NCBI GenBank assembly: GCA_015680685.1
Contig: MNCI01026944.1
Location: forward strand, 70,703 to 134,702
Reading direction: 5' to 3'
Origin: Gnetum montanum
Taxonomy: Eukaryota; Streptophyta; Gnetopsida; Gnetales; Gnetaceae
Length of the DNA: 64,000 nt
The notes under the pieces were generated by a model. It was given only the letters and a program-made list of their open reading frames with translations, was not told the origin of the DNA and ran no database searches. A program made the position numbers and the translations under genes. Below, in pieces: positions 22,223 through 33,379 of this stretch (its first letter is position 1; the number at the start of each line of letters is the position of its first letter).

Positions 22223-22478
22223 TCTCTACGTGGCTCAAGAGTAATGACGAAAATGATAAAAATCGCAAGGACAAAGGCAAGCTAAGGCGAAAATAAATGG
22301 GATTTCTACGCTGCAGGATTCCATAGGAATCGTCGAAGCGACCGATCTACACCACACAATCTTGTAAACAACCATGGAGGTATTACATTTACGTCAATCA
22401 AAAATGGATACAGAGAGCTTCAGGACTACCCGTGAAACGCGGATTAGAGGTCAAGCCCTCCTTCTAGGCCCAAAAATC
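22223..22478 (-). other. O leader with candidate primer-binding site
   Basis: Between the 5' LTR and the gag ATG. The minus strand five bases inside the LTR reads TGGGCCTAGAAGGAGGGC (about 22473-22456), the same block seen beside the LTR of E. The tRNA is not identified. Confidence 0.45.
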
Positions 22479-23687
22479 TATAACGAAAGAAAACAGTGGT
22501 CACTGGAAACACCGAGTGAATTTCCATGTACACAGTTCCAACCCTAGATCCGTACAAGGGCCATGCTGGAGAAAACGAATCTGAGGTGCCCTAAATAGTC
22601 TTGTTGATTAGACAAGGACTTACTTAATCAGTAAATTTTGTAATGATCAGATCACCAAATTACAAGGTACAATATTGATTAATGGGAAAATGGGATCTCC
22701 TCTAAGATTGGATCTTGAAAATAGTGATAACGATGTAAATGATGCAAAATGATTATAAAATTAGTATAAGTAAAATGCAACAAATTGAACTTGGAGAATG
22801 TACGAACCCAAAATTTGGGATTGAACTTATACATAAATTTGTTGAATACAATGGTTGCAAGTAGACTTCGGTTTAGATGAAGTGCATGTCGAACGCAAGA
22901 AGCTATTTAGAGATAAAATAAGAAATGGCCAATCTACCTTGTTCTAGCCAATCTGGGCACAAGGGAGTCAAGCTCGAAGCAAAATGTCTACTAACTTGAA
23001 GTCTCTGGTCAAAAGCTTCTCTCTGTCACCATCGATGCCCTTTTCGTCGTCTCACCAATCCTTTTTTTTTTTGCCAATACTATCAAAAATTTCCCCCTTT
23101 TGATCCTTGTTAGCTAGGGTATTTATAATATTATTGTTAAGAGAACATCGCAGTTTAGATGATGTGTGTCGTGGGCCCACAAAATGTCATTGACCTAATG
23201 TGTTGTAGCTAAAACTTGTGGTGCTATGTTGTGTTACGCTCTGAATCGTAGTATAGTGTAGCTACTTCTTAAGAAGATAGTTCATTTGATTTTGTCTCTT
23301 GCATTGAATGAATTGTTTTGCAATTACGCTGTGATACCATAGAAAGCATATCGTAGGGTAATTACTACCACTGCCTAAATTTTGTTACCTTTGTCACTGT
23401 GGATACGTCAACTGCACTACTTGCATTACGCTACGTAGCATAACATGGTGTAATATGACAACAGTTAAGTTTTTTTTATCATGGCCAACTTGAAAAATTA
23501 AAGTGTTTCCATAGTGCATCCCTTGTTTTGTTTTGTCTTCTGGAGTCCACTACACTGAGCTGCGTAGTGCAACTGGCCCTTAGCTGAAAGGAGAGAACTT
23601 GCTGAGATGTACCATTTGTTGGAAATCCTTACCTAAGCTTGAAAACCTGGCAAAATCATGGAGGCTTTAAAATTTCATGGTGTTTTA
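22479..23687 (-). repeat. O right (5') LTR
   Basis: It aligns over its whole length with 10881-12097. Both terminal dinucleotides have decayed (TG to TA at 22479; CA to TA at 23687). By eye, roughly one base in eight to ten differs in the first 250 bp, mostly transitions. Confidence 0.9.
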
Positions 23688-23692
23688 GCCAT

Positions 23693-24345
23693 AGCCCACC
23701 AAACTACACAACGATCCCCTATGATGGTCAATGCTACCACATCTTCCTTATAGCCAATGGCTAGTAACCAAAAACTACATCTAACCAAAGGGAGAAGCAT
23801 AAGAAAAAGCCTAGCAACAAGGAAAGATAAGAAAATGGAGGCATAAAATAAAGTGGATCCACTAAATCCTACTCCCATTTCAACTATACCTATGACCTCC
23901 TCTACCCCATCCCCTTTAACTAGCAAGCCATAGGAAGACACTAAATCCCACAACCGAAATGATTAGAAAGAGCCATAGTAGCCATAGCCTAAAGCTGAAG
24001 TTTGCATTTTGGAATGCATGAAGGAAATAAACCACAACTAGGGTGATAATCCCATGGCCAAAAACAAAAACTTCCTCAGTGCAATGGACCAAGTTAGGAA
24101 ATCTCTCAAGCAGAAAAACACAACCCTAAGCTTATGTGACCTGATCATGACTTTTTCCATATATCATAAGGCACTAGTCAAAATGTTGACCTCCATACCC
24201 ATTAGTGATGATATTTCTGCTAATGTGGAAGTCATCCATGTAGTGATCATTCCTCCATCACTAAGGGAGGAGAAGTCAACACCCTTAATATTTTGTGATA
24301 GCAAAATTGAGGTTAATCCTTAGAAAGGATAAGTAACAATAACCC
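23693..24345 (+). pseudogene. gag: D gag C-terminus and linker (after O)
   Basis: The sequence resumes where 10880 stopped. The 89-residue frame at 24054-24323 contains NTTLSLCDLIMTFS and MLTSIPISDD, matching the O linker (LSLYDLLMMS, MLTSISMDES) and a decayed counterpart in N around 62480-62400. Confidence 0.65.
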
Positions 24346-24389
24346 CTTTATTCATAATGATATGCATAGGAAAATTTAAAATGCATTAG

Positions 24390-24761
24390 GTGCATGTTGT
24401 TGATGGAGCTACAACCAACATCATCCCATGCACCATTGTTGAACTCTTGGGCTTAACTAAGCAAGTACAACCTACAACCACTATAGCTCTTAAGTCCTTT
24501 AATGGATTAAGATTTACCATCAAGTGGTCTATCTCCTTGGATATTGTAGTAGAAGAACGATTCCCTATAACTACAGATATCTTGGTGGTGGAAGAGACAC
24601 CAAGGTTCAACTTGATTGTGGGAAGTTCTTGGTTGGCTCACTTCCAAGCTATCTCCTCATCTATCCACCAAAAATTTCATCTTCCTTATGAGGGAGGTGA
24701 AATTATCATTCATTGTAACAATGCAATTCCCCTAGCTATCAACAATGTGAACATAGAATAG
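24390..24761 (+). pseudogene. pro: D aspartic protease
   Basis: A clean 123-residue frame: HVVDGATTNIIPCTIVELL at the start holds the catalytic Asp (residue 5). Then come FNGLRFTIKWSISLD, FPITTDILVVEETPRFNLIV (ILG-like strand), SSWLAHFQAISSSIHQ and PYEGGEIIIHC. This is the best-kept protease of the three family members. A short tail continues to about 24960 with no RT motif. Confidence 0.8.
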
Positions 24762-24769
24762 GGGTCTGA

Positions 24770-25186
24770 AGTAAAGCTTCAAGAAGAATCTTCTAGCCAT
24801 GAAATGCAAAAACCAAAGATAACCAATGATGATAACAAAAGGCAATGGGATACATTATGGGATGAACTTCCTTTTAACATCATAAGTGAATGAGATGGAA
24901 AATACAAGCATGTGTATAGTAGGCCTTACTCACTCCCTAATCTTGTAAAGATTATGAAGAGTTTGCACAAGTGAAGTTTACCTTAACCTTTTCATGCCTC
25001 TATGATTAGATGCAATGATAGCCAAATAGCCTTTTTTTTATTTTTCAATTTATTATATCTTTGTCATTTTACACACATATCCTATGCATGTAAACTAAAT
25101 TTATTTGCATTATTAACTATTTTCTACAACATTTATTTATTTTTACTTACATTTTAAACATTAGAAGAGCATCTATTTCAGACATG
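24770..25186 (+). other. D spacer after protease
   Basis: It has a short readable tail (KRQWDTLWDELPFNII near 24840), then AT-rich sequence. The place where RT should begin holds no YxDD or other RT motif. Confidence 0.5.
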
Positions 25187-25570
25187 GTTTGCTATGACCT
25201 TAAACTAGCATTATCATCCACTAAGATGTTAAATTGACACTCTGGTCTGCTATGACGTTAAACTAGCATTATCATCCACTAAGATGTTAAATTGACACTT
25301 TGTTCTGCTATGAGCTTAAACTAGCATTATCATCTACTAAGATGTTAAATTGACGCTCTGGTCTTCTATGAGCTTAAAGTAGCATTATTGTCTACTAAGA
25401 TGTTAAATTGGCACTATGGTCCACTATGACCTTAAATTGGCATTATCATTCACTAAGACATTAAACTAGCACTACAATCTACTATGACCTTAAACTAGCA
25501 TTATCATGCACTAAGATGTTAAACTAGCACAATAGTCTACTAAGACTCTAAACTGGTGATATGGCCTTCA
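25187..25570 (-). repeat. 58-bp motif array in D (about 6.5 copies)
   Basis: Each 58-bp unit is two related 29-bp halves: CTGCTATGAC.TTAAACTAGCA and CACTAAGATGTTAAATTGACA. Read on the minus strand the core becomes CTAGTTTAA.GTCATAGCAGA, the same core as in O and N. Later units diverge progressively. Confidence 0.85.
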
Positions 25571-26100
25571 ATGGCTTTAAATTATCAAAACTATATAACT
25601 TATGCCTACAATTGCCTAAAACTAGTAAATATCCATTTTATTACAATGTCTTCTCATTACTTACCCTATTATCGCATCAATTAGCTATTTGATCTTATAA
25701 CCAAAAATGTCAACATAGCCATTTTCAATGTTTACAACATAGATGCATATAGCCAAAGAAATAAATCCAAATATTCAAATTTAAAATTAAAATGTCCATA
25801 ACATATATCCATAACCACAACGTGTAGTAATGATTCCAAAGAATAACCATCCATAACATAGTTCTAGCTAACCATAGCCATCAGCATAAAGACAAAATAA
25901 ATAGCCAACAAGCAAAACAAAAGGAGGCTTTTTGGTATCTAGAGGAGGATGTGGTGGGTCATTTCCACCACCACTGCTAGGGCTACTAATGTCTCCTAAG
26001 GCTTCAAATGCAGTAATATATATCTATTTAGTAACCCATGGCCATAGTCATAACTTAAAATAAAGACTAAAGCATAAAAGAGATAAAACTTGTAGAGAGT
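25571..26100. other. No gene seen
   Basis: AT-rich sequence with recurring 'atagccat' and 'cataaccat' words. It lies between the array and the 3' end of the antisense gene. Confidence 0.5.
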
Positions 26101-29100
26101 CTAGCTCCATCACTTATGAGGATAGATGGGAAAGCCCTTCCTCCAAATGATAAAGAATCTATTCCTCCATCATTTTGAGCAAGTCAACATCCCCATGATC
26201 AACTCTAGAAATAATTTCAAACCTATCTATAGAAGTCCAAGTAGGAGGCTCATGGGTAACAATAGTTATAGCAGTCTCACCTACAACAATAGTAATCTAA
26301 AGAGTATGGGATTGCTCCACCTTAAGAGTACTTTTAAAAATTTAATAAGCACTCTCTACCTAGATCCCCTAAATCAATAGCTCTCTCTTGCTTCATTCAA
26401 CTAACTCTTCCATAAGCCATTTTATGTAGGCCTCACGATTGATCTTATATTAATGCTTGTGCACCTTTTGTGTCTTGTCCAACTCTAGAACCCAAGCACA
26501 ATGATCCTTCTAGTTCTTAACGTTTTGAGAGATGAGGTCCATCTACATCCATTATTCTACCATTTCTCATAGGACTACCACTTTTTCCTGAATGACATGC
26601 TAATAGCGAGCCCATGTGATATCCTTAGTCCATAACTCCCTCAAGTTAGCCACTTGAGCTTTCACAAAGGCTTTATAGTCTCAAAGATTCCTAATTGTAT
26701 ACTTCTAACTTTGATTCTTTTTCCTTAAGGCCACAAGTACCTTCCATAGAGATTCATTAAACCTCTTTAGCTCCCATAAAGTGTTTTCACATGACATTGC
26801 TAAATCATTGGCAATGTCATGTGGGTACACTAGACACATCAAAGGGAAGTCTAGGTAAGTAGTCTACATTCATGTCTTTGCTGAGATTACACTCCAACGA
26901 TGGTACTATATAATGCATAAAATGTAGCCGTAAGAAAAAACTTAAGATAGCCATAATGCAAACAAATCCTATGACAAGAGCACATAATACAAAATCATTA
27001 CCTATCGTAGGTGCAACTTGATGCAATCAATAAATGATGTCCTTAGCCATCCCATGCAAGAACTACACTTTGTCTAGAGTCTCTACCCATGGTTTTTCAT
27101 GAAACTTAAGGATGAAAGCTTGCACTAGTGGCTCAAGAACTATTGTAAGCATAACAATCATCAAAAGGTTATGATGAGAGCCAAACATAACCAATGAAAT
27201 ATAACAAAAATAGTGAGGCATTAGCATACCTAGATCCTCCTCCTCCTTATCCTCTGGGATGATGATGGGAGAGGTTCCTATTTCTACCTCACCAAACAAG
27301 GCATCTAGATTATTTACAATAGCATTGGAAAGTCCTTCAACCATAGGCTACTTTAGGAGTATCTCTTTTGCATGCCTTTGTTCTACCTCCACAATAGCTT
27401 GCGCTAGTATAACCTAACGCTTATCTACAAGCATAGCACATAGAAAACTAGTCAACACATAAAATCATAAAGTAGCCATAAAATTTTAAAACATGAAATA
27501 ACTAAAGTTAAAAGAGGCATACCTACAACAGCCTGTTGTGATGGCTTAAGCTTAAACTTAAGCTTCTTCAGGGCAAGCTAATCTAATGTTAGGGGTTTCT
27601 CCTCCATAGGTCTCTTGAGTTTCTTTCTAGTTACCACTTCAACCTCCATGTGTCATTGTCTGGCATCCTAAACACTAGTAGGGAATGAGAGGGGCTCATC
27701 CTTATTATTACTATTAGGAGACTCATGCATCAAGATTCCTAGTGGTGATGAATAAGGTTTTATCCATCCCCTCTCTGGTGGATTTTGGGCCTACACTATT
27801 AGATAAATGTGCTTTATTCAAGGCCTAGAAAGTCAACATGGGTCTTGGGAAACCTATTGTCCATTCCTATACACCACCAAAAACTCCACAAACCTATTTA
27901 GATAACTTGTAAAAAATGCAAAGTGCATACGGATTATCATAGAGGTGTCACCATGATGTCTAAGGATCTCCTCTTAAAGACCAATAGCCAAAGTAGCAGC
28001 CTAATCGAATTTGATGTCCTCTATCAAGACCTTTTTAAGGGTCCACCCCTATGCTAGGCCAATTACTCTCTTTTGTGATACCTTTTTTGGAAAATTCATG
28101 AGACCTAAATAGAGGATAGGATTCCTTTGCAGTAGAGTTAGTGAAGATATTCATTGAAATTCTAGAGTGGCCCATGCTATCACCAAGCCACTCTAAGACT
28201 TCCTCATGATGGATTGATTCCCTTACTATCCTAGTTGGAACCTTTTCCCCATCAGTAGGAACACCAAACAAGTCACGAAAGAAGCTAACACATACATCTA
28301 TGTTCACCTTAACACCTTAGATGATGGTGCTAAAGTGATCAATATCCTCATCAAAAAGGTTAATAAGATGGAACATCTCCACAACAGGAATGAAAGGAAT
28401 ATGTGCCATAAATACATTAAGAAAACCTACATGCTAGATGTTTTCTTGAATGTATCTAGGCACTTATCCATTTAGCCACTCCTGAATTAATGTCAAATCA
28501 CCCAACTTCAAGATGAGGGTATCCTCATGACATGAACATGAGAGTGGTAAAGTGACATCAATTGAGGTGGAAGGCCCTACAAAGAAATAACTAAAGGTTA
28601 TCATCCATATGCAAAAGTTAACAACCAAGAAAATCAATAAAATACTTAAAGTAATAAAACACTATAAAGTATATGTTTACCTTTACTTTTCTTCTATGGT
28701 GTATAGGTTCTAGCTACAAGGGTCTAATCCATGCTATTAGCATCCACCCATTCATTGTGCATCATCCCATCATCCTTGCACTTTTTGTATACAAGGCTAA
28801 ACCTAGTGGCATATCCATTAAAGTCCTCTCTTAACTATTGATACATAATAGCTCTGATTTGGAAACTATTAGTGAATTCTTCCAAAGTGGTTTGAGCTGG
28901 TACTAGGATTTGATCATTGATGATCAAGCCCTGATCATTGACCTTATACCTATAAGAACTTAAATTAATGAAGTTAGGTATGGTAGTCAAGCCAAAACTC
29001 TAAAAACATTACAATAATCATATTCACCCATGTATATGATACATGGTGGTAGGAAAGTTGTGGAATAATGTTTGGGCTCTATGTGCCACCATGACAGTAT

Positions 29101-29519
29101 TATCAGTATTATACTGACTATAATCTAGCATCGACCAGATCTCCATAAGGTAGCATGGACTTATAACCTTTGCTAGTCCCCCTACAATCATACATAGTAG
29201 CTTGTGAGTAATATACCTTGTAATCAGTTTAGATGCCTAAGGCAACGGGGTCTTCACATCAACCCTAGCTATATCTGTAGACAAGTGTAACCACAGCATC
29301 ACACTAAAGTTCCTAGGAAGGTATGCAAGGAAGTCCCTTGCCCTAGGCTAGAACCATAGTAAGAGTTTTCCCAAAGGCATGTCATGTGGTGGAGTATTAG
29401 TCTTGGGATGACCAATGTAGCAAAAAAATAGCAACTAGCTCCACAATGATGAGGATAGGCTTCAAGACGACCTTGCATGAAACAAAAAAAAAAACATCAT
29501 GATCAATTAGCATTTCTTA

Positions 29520-30340
29520 ATGAGCTATGAAAACATCTAGTCAAAGGAGAGATTAGCCTCGATAAAAATCTCTATGATGTTTATCTAAATTAGCTTAAGG
29601 AATTCACAACAAAGCATTATCACAACCTTGTGTAACCTTACATTAGAATTACTTAGAAAATTTGGAAAATACATCTAGTTAGAGGTGAAATTAGCCTATG
29701 TAAAAATCTCTAAGGGGTTTATCTAAATTGGCTTAAGGAATTCCCGAAAATGGCACTATTACAAATTTTTAAAGCAAAAAGATAATGACCTATTAGAGTT
29801 ACTTAGCAAATATAGAGAAAACATCTAGTCAGAGGTGAAATTTGCCTCTATAAAAATGCTCTAATGTTTTTATCTAAATTGGCTTAAGGAATTTCCCAAA
29901 AAGATACTATTACAACCTTTCAAAGTAAAAATATTATGACTTATTAGAGTTACTTAGCAAATTTAGATAAAACATCTAGTCAGAGGTGAAATTAGTCTTT
30001 GTAAAAAGCTCTAAGGTGTTTATATAAATTGGCTTAAGGAATTCCCTTAAAAAGGCACTATTACAACCTTTCAAAGCAAAAACATTATGACCTATTAGAG
30101 TTACTTAAGAAATTTAGATAAAACCTCTAGTTGGAGGTGGAATTATCCTTTGTAAAAGCCTTTAAGGTGTTTATATAAATTAGTCTAGGTAATTTCACAA
30201 GAAAAAATTATTATAACCTTGCATAAGATTGCATCATGACCAATTGAAATTTCTCAATAAATTTAGAAAAAATTTCCTATGTCAAAGTTCAAATTAGCTT
30301 CTCTAAAGAGCTCATAGATGTTCATCTAAATTAGCTTAAG
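29520..30340. repeat. 146-bp tandem repeat, about 5.5 copies
   Basis: Units start near 29528, 29676, 29820, 29966, 30122 and 30268, with CATCTAGTCAGAGGTGAAAT, a central TCTAAATTGGCTTAAGGAATT and a terminal TTAGAGTTACTTAGCAAATT. Copies drift towards the right. It lies inside the D antisense gene, so probably within an intron of it. Confidence 0.85.
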
Positions 30341-31449
30341 AAATTCAATAAAAGCATTGTTACCATATTTTATAGCCTTTATAGCCAAAACTATATCTTA
30401 GTCTAAATTATGCATAAATTTAGAAAAAGCATCTAAATTATGCAAAAATTTGGAAAAAAGCAAGCATAAGTTTAGGAAAAGCATCTAAATTATGCAAATC
30501 ATGCATAAATTCAAAAAAAAAAAACATCAAAACTATGTAGAAATTTAGGAAAAAGCCATGTAGCCATAGTAAAAGCTTATTTAAAATAGAAAAAGATTTT
30601 ACTCTTCTAGAAAAAGAAAAATTATGCATCTCAACGACTTGTATTTTGGGGAATGTACTACAACCATGAGTTTTTCCTTGATTCACACAACCATAGCAAA
30701 AAATTCATTTTAAGTCCAATTGGATTGATTTCATCCCTATTGGAAAGTTGATGCCAAAGTCTATGCATCAATGGCTAGAAAATAATAAAAACATTTACTA
30801 TTTTCCTTTAACAAATTCACAAATCTACATGAAATTACAAAAGCAGCACAAACAACCTAACAGCACAATGTTAGAAAAACAACCATAACTTCCTTGTTTC
30901 AAAGTAAAATTAAATGAGACAATAATCATTGGAAAGCTTAAATAAAGGGCTACAAACTCATAATCTTTAATTTTAAAAATATATAGCATTTTTACTAAGA
31001 TAAAATACACAAGTTTTCTTGCTCTTTTATAGAAAAACTTCATAAATCTCAAAGCCTAAATGTCACATAGCCATTAAAATAGTTAAAATAGCCAAAACCA
31101 TTGAATCCCATTTAAATTCACATCATAATAATGGGGTAGAATTTTTTTAAAATTTAATTTTAACAAATAATAAGGCCTAGATCTAAGAAAAATGACCATA
31201 CCCCATGATTTTGAGAAAAAAGCATAAAACAAGAAGCCCATTTTTCAAAGTCAATTTTGCAAAAGATAAAGTGATGAAAAAACTATAGATCTACATGGGA
31301 GCAGCCAAAATAGTAGATGGGATTTCTTCAAAATTTCATTTTAATCCCTCTACTAAAGTAGATCTAAAAAAATGACCTCAACATCTAGAAAGCAAAAACT
31401 AGAAAAATCACAAGAAACAAAGGCAAAAATAGGTAGAACTTCCTACCTT
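30341..31449. other. No coding block recognised
   Basis: A-rich sequence with several near-copies of 'aaatttaggaaaaagcatctaaattatgcaa' type words at 30410-30560. Open frames at 30438-30686 and 30825-31052 are low-complexity and not supported as genes. Confidence 0.4.
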
Positions 31450-31589
31450 GGAGTAGTGATAGATGGGGCATAGATAGAGATATGCATAGGTACCTTTGAA
31501 AACTCCTTGTAATGGTCATCCATCCTCTGGATTTTGGGATTTCTTCTCTTTCCTCCTCTCTATTTGGGTGCCATGGTAGGCTCAACATT

Positions 31590-32629
31590 AATGATGATGG
31601 AAATTGTGAAAAGATAGGAGTTCTATGCTAGCTATAGGGGAGATGGGAGGCTTCCACTTTGAAGGTTGGTTGTGGCTACCACAAGAATCCTTTCTAGAGC
31701 TCTCTTCTAATGTGCTATTGTTTAGGGATGATACTTATGATCAAAAATTATAAAATTTGACACATAAAACCAATCTAAAACCTAATTCAAACCCCAACTT
31801 CCAATTCAGTGCACCATAACTATAAATGCATTGAAGAAAAATGGGAAAAAGCCTCATTCACATTGGTTTTGGATGGGAAACAAATCCACCTTTTAAAATT
31901 TAAAATTTTTAGATTGTGGACCCCACCTTACACCTTCACTTTTGTCCAAAACTTGCATCAACGGTAAGATTTTTGCAAATTTTAACACTTAAAAGATTAT
32001 GGCAACCTTACCCTCATGCATCCACATTGGGAATACCATGCCTAGTATGGAAACATGTTTATCATTTTACGAATTCATTATATTTACAATTATCTTTATA
32101 TTTTTGGTAACCCAAACCTGCCTTTTTCAACCCTAGGTTTCCAAAATTTGATAGAACCTGCGCAAGGCTAAGTACTATTGATTTCCATGCTAGGACAATA
32201 GTTCTCATCATGGAATAAGGGGGGTAACACTCACTCTTACCTCCCAATAGCTATATATCATAATTTTCACCACAATGTAGGCCCCATATAACCTAGAACC
32301 CCTCCAAGCATCTCTAGCAAGCTTAGAACCTCATGAAACCTACTGAAAACTAGTCAAAACTAGTTGAAACCTAAGATTTCATGTGTCCTAGGCTAGGGAA
32401 GGCTTCTTCCATGTTGAACCTCCCACCATTAGTATGGATAGAATGAGGGAAAGCCAAAAATGAACTAAATTGATGACCTAATGACCATTTCTTGATGCCT
32501 AGTGATCCCTAGATCTTGCTGGCATGCTCTGGAGCTTCCAGAAGCCCCAAAATGGGCTAGTTATGGCACAAAATTGTCATTATCCTCTCATCCACATTGG
32601 AGCCACTATTACCAATGTGGAAGAAAGTA
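31590..32629. other. D 3' untranslated region, no gene seen
   Basis: It lies between the start of the antisense gene and the D polypurine tract. It would carry the antisense promoter, but I see no clear TATA box. Open frames at 31916 and 32062-32247 look like chance. Confidence 0.35.
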
Positions 32630-32730
32630 AAGGGATGGGGGAGATTGCATGAGATACTTAAAAGCCTTCAAATTATCAAATCTTGATACCAAACATTAAC
32701 CATCAACACCAACAACCTTGGAGGTTAACA
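32630..32730 (+). repeat. D polypurine tract and stub of 3' LTR
   Basis: AAGGGATGGGGGAGAT ends at 32645, followed by TGCATGAGATACTTAAAAGCC, which lines up with the LTR start of O and N (TGAAACACCATGAAATTTTAAAGCC-like). The LTR is cut after about 85 bp where copia integrase sequence begins. Confidence 0.5.
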
Positions 32731-33240
32731 TACTCAAATTTTCTATTGCAAGAACTCTTCAACAAAATAATTTATTTGAAATGAAAAATAGGATCTTTAA
32801 TGAAATGGAAAGGACTATATTAGATGACCAAAATCATCCCTATCACTTCTAGGATGAAGAAATCAACATTGCTTGCTATGTCTCCAACAAATTTTTTGTA
32901 AGAAGATTCAACTCTAAAAGATCTTATGAATTATGGACTAGAATAAAACCTTTAGTAGGTTATTATCATGTGTTTGGATTAAAATGTTATATTCTAAATA
33001 ATAAAGATAACTAAGGAAAATTTAATCCTAAAATTAATGAAGGAATTTTCTTAGGATATTTGTTATTTACTAGGGATTATACCATTTTCAATAAAAGGAT
33101 GAATATTGTAGAAGAAACTATAGATGTTAAAGTTGATCATCATGAAATTACTTCTTCACAACCTGATATGAAGTTATTTCCATTCAAAAATTATCTAGTG
33201 CCCCTCAAGTTCAAGTTAAAAAAAATTCAAAAGTAGATAG
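32730..33240 (+). pseudogene. int: H integrase, C-terminal half
   Basis: Starts at the copia motif equivalent to FSTARTPQQNGVVERKNR (here FSIARTLQQN), then SYELW.RIKP, YYHVFGLKCYILN, NEGIFLGYLLFTRDY and KRMNIVEETIDVKVD. The last DDE residue lies in the degraded first block. Stops interrupt it near 33012. Confidence 0.85.
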
Positions 33241-33379
33241 TGAACATTAAGAACAACAAGAAGATGAACTCTATGACATATCTTCCATTTCATCCAACAT
33301 ACCTAGACTTAGTAAATGAAACTCTCTCAATAATGTTATTAAGCAAGTGCAAGATGGTATTCACACTAGAATCCAAACT

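Larger units (their letters stand above)
10881..23687 (-). mobile_element. Full-length non-autonomous Tat-like element O (12.8 kb)
   Basis: Two LTRs of about 1.21 kb (10881-12097 and 22479-23687) flank gag and protease on the minus strand, a motif array, an antisense gene on the plus strand and a polypurine tract at 12110-12098. The 5-bp duplication shows it arrived by integration. Protease is followed directly by the array at 18378; RT, RNase H and integrase motifs are absent from every stretch I read between 18690 and 12100. Many LTR differences are C/T or G/A, as expected for old methylated DNA. Confidence 0.85.
10876..23692. repeat. Target site duplication of O: GCCAT at 10876-10880 and 23688-23692
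   Basis: The five bases before the left LTR and the five after the right LTR are both GCCAT. This fixes the ends of O and shows the flanks were once contiguous D sequence. Confidence 0.9.
26100..31575 (-). pseudogene. D antisense gene (multi-intron, homologous to that of O)
   Basis: The first codon is probably the ATG at 31575 (ACCATGGCACC, reading MAPK then a stop). Coding blocks include GPSTSIDVTLPLS and LKLGDLTLIQEWLNG (28576-28470), VSFFRDLFGVPTDGEKVPTR (28290-28220; compare FFGIPSNGPLVET in O), ILAQAIVEVEQRHAKEILL and NNLDALFGEVEIGTSPI (27400-27250) with an acidic stretch. Introns with GT..AG borders: 28680-28577 (AAG|GTAAAC...TTTGTAG), 27522-27425 (GTATGCC...TTGTAG), 27229-27140 (GTATGC...CAATAG), and probably one starting at 27003. 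Stops interrupt the exons. Function unknown. Confidence 0.55.
9857..32730 (+). mobile_element. Tat-like gypsy element D, split by O, both ends truncated
   Basis: Pieces in order: gag (9857-10880), [O inserted], gag C-terminal linker (23693-24345), protease (24390-24761), 58-bp array (25187-25570), antisense gene (31575-26100, minus), 146-bp array (29520-30340), polypurine tract (about 32630-32645), 3' LTR start (32646 to about 32730). No RT, RNase H or integrase is recognisable. The 5' LTR is lost at the E junction and the 3' LTR is cut by copia H. Confidence 0.7.

Noticed and set aside
25187-25570. CRISPR-like array
   Set aside because: Units are contiguous tandem copies without unique spacers, in plant DNA, and share a motif with retrotransposon arrays.
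26100-28700. Plant mobile domain (PMD) for the antisense gene, from GVPTDG/GIPSNG
   Set aside because: In that domain the GLPVDG motif follows closely on a GE-T-TLEDV block; here about 70 residues separate the blocks. Not enough to name the family.
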